Part shown: piece by piece, positions 59,801-64,000 of the stretch
How positions within the stretch are numbered: the first letter of the stretch is position 1
Layout: each line of letters starts with the position of its first letter
Source: Gerris lacustris
Taxonomy: Eukaryota; Arthropoda; Insecta; Hemiptera; Gerridae
Direction: 5' to 3'
Assembly (NCBI GenBank): GCA_951217055.1
Contig: OX578280.1
Location: 37,461,628 to 37,525,627 of the forward strand
Length of the DNA stretch: 64,000 nucleotides
Program-made: the position numbers and the translations under genes
Notes under the pieces: generated by a model
Databases searched by the model: none
Seen by the model: only the letters and a program-made list of their open reading frames with translations
What the model was told of the DNA's origin: nothing

Positions 59801-60963
59801 ATATATAAAGAGATATACTTCATATGTGAGAAAGTAAAATTACAAGCGAATAGATACATCACTATTGCGATTTTTGTATTTCATTAATAACTTAACTTTA
59901 ATTCGATGAAAACGAACCTTTTCCTATAGTCCAGGAGATAGCGTGCAAAAAAGTGTCTGACTAACATCAAGCTAGAATTTTGTATACAAGTCAATCTTTT
60001 AGCGCCTTTTAAGAATATGTGGTCGGCTAAGTTCGTCTCCGGGACATAGCTTGGCAATAGGCGTTTGAAAAAAACAAACCGGTGGAGAGCGGCCATGTCT
60101 CACCAATTATGGTGGACAATGTGATTTTCATGATCCTGAGTACACAATTAGTTAGTAGACCAAAAATCAAGTCGATGTTATTTTCATACTTGATAGGTTA
60201 GTTATTCAAATATTACTAAAAATCAACGTGGTCACCTGTCAAGGGACAAACTAACATCAACTTGATTTTCGGTCTACTAACTAATTCTGTACTCAGGATT
60301 ATGAAAATCACATTGTCCACCATAATTGGTGAGACATGGACGCTCTCCACCGGTTTGTTTTTTTCAAACGCCTATTGCCAAGCTATGTCCCGCAGACGAA
60401 CTTAGCCGACCACACATTCTTAAAAGGTTGAGAAAGTCCTGAAAAGGACTGATTTAGCGAGTTTATTTTGCGAGGTGTCCGCATAGTTATGGAACGATGT
60501 ATTCAACATTTCAGGTGGATTCGTTGACCTTGGCCAGCTCAGTTGCCAGAAAGAAATTATCGGATATGTAAATAGTCATCACAGGTTCAGAATGTGTGTG
60601 GGCACACAAAATACATGTTTTAATTGTTTGCATTTTTATTTTTGGAATTCCCGTTAAAACTATTGACGATTGATAATCTGGCAAAATCTCTAATCTGCCA
60701 AGGCCATGGTCAGAACATGCCAGATTAAAGAGCTAATACTGCAGCATTAACTACCTCATAATGATGAAGAAGCGATTTTGTTTCTTGTAAATACCATACA
60801 GATGAATAATGTTAGGATGTTTTAAAGTCATCAATATGCTCAGTTCTCTTGGGAAGAATTTAGTTATGAAGTCTCGAGGAACAGAATTTAAGTTGGTTAT
60901 CTTGCAGGCAACACTTTTAAAAACTATCTTCGGATCCTTGCTGATGGGTTGGCAAACAAATAC
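56895..60963 (-). CDS. Testis-specific serine/threonine kinase-like protein (TSSK type), 5' exon missing
   Basis: Minus strand, exons 60963-60755, 59277-59054, 58159-57823 and 57150-56895; all three joins match in phase (2, 1, 2). About 341 residues are visible. The N-lobe part has VACK, the ATP-binding lysine, and FFPRELSI with the helix-C glutamate. Next come HRDLKCEN (catalytic loop), DFGFAKTL, QTFCGSLAYVAPEVLE (activation loop to APE) and DPWSVGVIIYVLL. All residues for catalysis are present, so it should be active. The ELS, KTF/QTFCGS and FGFxK features point to the TSSK group of sperm kinases. The last exon adds a basic, Ser/Thr-rich tail (RSDASDRSNVTTIFKGSLDL). The glycine-loop exon must lie above 60963 or beyond the window; I did not find it. 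Alternative: another CAMK-group kinase. Confidence 0.85.
57309..57440 (+). repeat. Dispersed repeat fragment in kinase intron
   Basis: AACTATTAAGACAAAGGGAT and AGTCCAAAGAACTTTGGGA, as in the 3' half of 43858-44290. A related piece lies at about 59385-59460. Confidence 0.6.
58502..58910. mobile_element. Pogo/Tigger-like MITE with TA target duplication
   Basis: CAGTAGAACCTCG at 58502 and CGAGGTTCTACTG at 58898-58910, flanked by TA on both sides. The interior has repeated GTTATCAAGG and GTTATAGAGGTT words. 409 bp, in a kinase intron. The CAGTAGAACCTCG end is typical of pogo/Tigger derivatives. Confidence 0.85.
59530..59553. repeat. GC-rich palindrome
   Basis: AGCGGCCGCTATGCGGCCGC followed by T: a 9-bp stem with a 3-nt loop, in a GC-richer patch (59470-59580). 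Confidence 0.7.
59900..60430. mobile_element. Foldback element with 176-bp near-perfect arms, in kinase intron
   Basis: 60005-60180 and 60252-60427 are equal in length and differ at about eight positions. The 71-bp spacer keeps a further weak stem (CTTGATAGGT / ACCTGTCAAG). Left flank 59900-60004 is shared with the copy at 49550. Non-coding. Low divergence between arms means recent insertion or arm-to-arm correction. Confidence 0.92.
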
Positions 60964-60965
60964 CT

Positions 60966-61360
60966 ACAAATATATAAATAACTCAGTAAATTATGTTTAG
61001 TCCAGATTTAAAATTAAGTAAATCCTGATATGTTGAGCTTTTTGTAGGGTTCAATTTTAAGGGTGCTATTTATTTTAAAACTTAAGATCCTAGTTTCTGA
61101 AAACTCATCATGAGCAACCCCCTTGGAAATTATTTCTTTACTAGGTTCAAAACAACATTGCACATTAGCAGAGACGTAAATAGACCTGCTGAGGCCAGTG
61201 TTCTAGATTTTTTTTTGAGGCCCTCCTCCAAGGTGATTAAATATTTTTGTCCCCTCACTTTTTAGGACACACACATAAGGTTTGTAAGAAATTGCAACAA
61301 AAACATTATTTTATGATAAAAAAAAACAAACTATTTTTTCTCCTATTTTATGTGGATATA
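60966..61360. other. No gene recognised
   Basis: Upstream of the first visible kinase exon; searched on the minus strand for a glycine-loop exon without success. Confidence 0.4.
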
Positions 61361-61361
61361 C

Positions 61362-62205
61362 AAGGTGTCCGTGTCCACCTAACATGAACAACTCAATATC
61401 TCCAGAACTACTGCAGACAGAAAGACGCGTTTTGCGTGGTTCTCTGTTAACTTGAAATGCACCTACAGAAAAAATACTAAGCACTTTGAGTACTTCAGTG
61501 CTCAGCAGCAGTACTGGAATTAAGAAAAAGGTGAACAGGAAGACATTTGAAAGACTGGATTTAGATTATATGGCTTAAAATAAGAACTTTTTACTCTTGG
61601 CATTATTTTGCTCCGAGCATCATTTAACCCTAGAAAGCACTAAAGTTTAAGAATTTGAGTTTTCAACTCAGTTTTACAACTAAAATAATGGGTCTAGGAA
61701 AAAATGTCAAGAATAAATATTTCTTATTTTGAGACATTAAATCTACATCTACTAAAAGTATACCTTCTTATAAGTAACTTATTTCGTTAATAAAGTACTC
61801 AGTGCAGCACGGAAATGAGAAAAAAAGTTGCTTATAATTAATACTTTAAAGAATGGATTTCGATTTTATGGCTCAAAATAAGTACTTTTTTTTACATTTT
61901 TTCTTAGATCTATTATTTTAGCCATAAAACTTGAGTTGAAAACTCATATTTTGAAACTTCAATGCTTGGAGGAAAAAATGCCATGAGTAATAAGTTCTTA
62001 TTTTATGCCATAGAATCTAACTCTAGCCTAAAGAATATGTCTTCCTGTTAACTTTTTCATATTTTAAGTAGGTACTGCTGCAGAGCATTTTAGCGCTCAA
62101 AGTGCTTTTCTGTAAACACATTTTAAGTTAACATAGAAGTAACCCAGCATACCGTGTAGTTCTTCCTGCAGTAGATTCCGAGATATTAAGTGAATTGTAC
62201 AGGCA
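61362..62205. mobile_element. Large, older foldback element (about 840 bp)
   Basis: The left arm from 61380 (CTCAATATCTCCAGAACTAC, CTGCAGACAG, GTTAACTTGAAATG, AATAAGAACTT) pairs with the right arm ending 62195 (TTAAGTTAACATAGAA, TCCTGCAGTAGATTCCGAGA). Arms are about 300-400 bp and diverged; the middle again repeats TTTGAGTTTTCAACTCA. Confidence 0.75.
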
Positions 62206-62568
62206 TATTTTTCTTGTAAAAAATTATTAATTTAAATACGTACACTAAAGAAAGTTACATTATTTCGACAAAACATTAACTGTCTAAAATACTTTCTTTT
62301 TTTTTCCTCTTTATTGATTATCACAACAACATAAATTGTTAATGTTATAAGTGATAATGATAAAAATGTTTTTCAGAAAGTGAATTACATAATAAAGGTA
62401 ATAATGCATTCCTTTTGGTGAGAATGATTCAGAATATGAACAAATAAAACAATAAAAACTAGTAAGTGAGAAAAGAAGCAGCTAATTAAAAAAAGGAAAA
62501 GAAATATTTGTAGTAAGGAATGATAAGTATGAGTTAATTGATAATTAATTATTAATATGGAATTCCAT
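62206..62568. other. AT-rich stretch, nothing recognised
   Basis: No gene or repeat supported. Confidence 0.5.
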
Positions 62569-62569
62569 A

Positions 62570-63091
62570 TTTAATAGATCTCCGGGCCACTGTCTCCTCT
62601 GGCGGAGAGGAGGATTATCAAGGATGGAATATTGAGATCATTATGGAGGGTGAGGTTGGATACGTAAAAAGGAGCATCGGTGATTTTTACGAAGGATCTT
62701 TGATTGAAGAGTTTGTAGTCGGCGGGAGTTGGAAGGCTTGGTGCTACCCCAAACCTCCAAACTGTAGGTCCAAGACTGGGCTGTAGATAATTACTTAGTG
62801 TAATCTTGGACCTATGATCTAAAAGACGAAGCAGCAACTTTTAGCGTCTTGAGATGTCAGTAAGTTTAGTCTTAGTGTGGTGTTGCCAGGTGAGTCGTCA
62901 ATCAAGGTGAAGGCCAAGATAATGGACAGTGCTAGATTGAGGAATGAGAACTCGGTTATGAATGACTGGAGGACAAGTACTATGTCAAAGAGTAATAGTG
63001 ACATGTGCACTTTTTTGTTCGGTAATCCGGATCCTCCATTTTTTAACCAAGGTTCGAGAAGGAGAAGGTGACTGAGTGTTATTGGATGCAA
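62570..63091 (-). pseudogene. LINE reverse transcriptase C-terminal relic (jockey-like)
   Basis: Minus strand. Frames with stops and shifts give HLLLLEPWLKNGG, SSTVHYLGLHLD, LLLRLLDHRSKITLSNYLQP, GPTVWRFGVAP and ITDAPFYVSNLTLHNDLNIP. The end APxYVxNxxLHxDLxIP is the usual C-terminus of jockey-type LINE proteins. Dead copy, same type as 36985-37490. Confidence 0.8.
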
Positions 63092-63260
63092 TTAGAGGGT
63101 CTTGGTGGACTGATAGTATTGCCTTATCATTGTGGTTGCAGAGTGTGGTTCTTATATCATATAATGTTTAAACATTTAATATTTCAATTATCACAAACAA
63201 AATATATTTTTTAGTACAAGAATCAAGTTAATTTAAAAAATCAATCTATCAAAATTTAGT
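63092..63260. other. AT-rich stretch
   Basis: Nothing recognised. Confidence 0.4.
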
Positions 63261-63261
63261 G

Positions 63262-63288
63262 ATTGACACGTGTTATGACACGTGTCAA
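63262..63288. repeat. Perfect hairpin containing two CACGTG boxes
   Basis: TTGACACGTGT, a 4-nt loop (TATG), then ACACGTGTCAA. Each arm holds a palindromic CACGTG E-box. Confidence 0.85.
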
Positions 63289-63477
63289 CCCCACATACCC
63301 CATTTGGTAGGATTTTTTTATTTTTCCTCCCCATTTAGAGAGGCATTTTTTCTTAAACCTAGAATTATTATTAAAAGCTTATTATTGCAAAAGCCCCAGT
63401 GCTTTTCAACATCCCCATTAAGTTTGTCAATTAATTTATTTTATTTAATTTCCCCATATTTTTCAATAAATTAATGG

Positions 63478-63720
63478 TATGTACCCAGGTAAACTCTTTC
63501 CCTATGGCACCTTATTTACTTGGGTACATATTTATTGGTATGTACCCAAGTAAATAAGTACCAAAAACATTTTAACTAACCTTTTTTTAAATCCTTGAAT
63601 TACATGTAATTTACAAATGAAAAAATTATAAAGAATGATTAGGAGATAGAGAATTTAAATAAAATATAAAATTATATGTAATTCAAGGATTTAAAAAAAG
63701 ATCAGTTAAAATGTTTTTTT
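63478..63720. repeat. Two adjacent inverted repeats (small foldback)
   Basis: CTTATTTACTTGGGTACATA (63511-63530) pairs with TATGTACCCAAGTAAATAAG (63540-63559), and a third partial copy starts at 63479. Then AACATTTTAACT…AAATCCTTGAATTACAT (63567-63606) pairs with 63678-63716. Confidence 0.8.
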
Positions 63721-63859
63721 GATGTTTAATTTAATTATATAATGTACATTTAAGACAACCATATAGAATTTAGATTTTACAATTATGCTTCTTAAGGTTC
63801 TGTATAAAGTTGTGTAGTATTTATTATTTTTGTAATTATTAATATACAAATTATTTATT

Positions 63860-63960
63860 TTTAGCTTGATAATGACCGAAGGAGAAGTTGAAATATCGCA
63901 ACTAATTAAAAGAATGAAAACTTACGTTTTTAATTTTTTTTTACACTACCCAATAGACCT
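63860..63960 (+). other. Possible short exon, very weak
   Basis: TTTTTAG is followed by an ATG at 63872 and a frame MTEGEVEISQLIKRMKTY that then turns AT-rich and stops within 33 codons. Could be an exon start of a gene beyond the window, or chance. Confidence 0.15.
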
Positions 63961-64000
63961 GTGAAGGATTTTTCGTTTTGAAAAATTAAATATAAACTGA

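Noticed and set aside
62819..63091. 90-codon hydrophobic minus-strand frame as a membrane protein
   Set aside because: The neighbouring frames read as jockey-type LINE sequence; the hydrophobic frame is a shift of it.

Overview
The window is AT-rich eukaryotic DNA, almost certainly from an insect. The genes are small multi-exon genes with GT/AG introns and AATAAA poly(A) signals. Three core promoters combine TATA with an arthropod-type CAGTT initiator about 30 bp downstream. The non-genic DNA is packed with LINE fragments, hAT elements, MITEs and foldback elements. I cannot name the species or order. There are no prokaryotic operons, rRNA or CRISPR loci, and I see no functional tRNA gene.

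Layout. 1-1.4 kb is a 5'-truncated LINE reverse transcriptase, open to the window edge. 2-4.2 kb holds MITEs. 4.6-23.6 kb holds a tandem family of small secreted proteins (genes A, B, C, D). Each complete member has a 16-codon signal-peptide exon, a 39-44-codon helical exon and a 131-136-codon last exon that starts with ATG. All introns are phase 0. B and D lie in two copies of a segmental duplication (about 7.65-11.27 and 18.72-23.75 kb). C, a nested LINE/hAT relic and other repeats lie between them. 25.6-32.3 kb is a 6.66-kb foldback element whose arms are 153-bp satellite arrays, flanked by a 7-8 bp target duplication. 33.5-50 kb is mostly repeats plus a minus-strand secreted-protein gene (F), supported by two exons with matching splice phases. 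50.8-54.8 kb is gene E, a third secreted helical protein with the same three-exon, phase-0 design. 55.7-56.4 kb is a young RTE-like LINE insertion with an 11-bp target duplication. 56.9-61 kb is a minus-strand protein kinase of the testis-specific (TSSK-like) type; four exons join in phase and its first exon was not found. The remainder is foldback and LINE relics.

How it works together. The secreted-protein genes look like a locally expanding, fast-changing family. The kinase is a conserved gene at the edge of the cluster. Inverted repeats are unusually dense; one near-perfect 176-bp pair lies in a kinase intron and could fold if transcribed. All functional statements beyond motif recognition are inference; no database search was possible.
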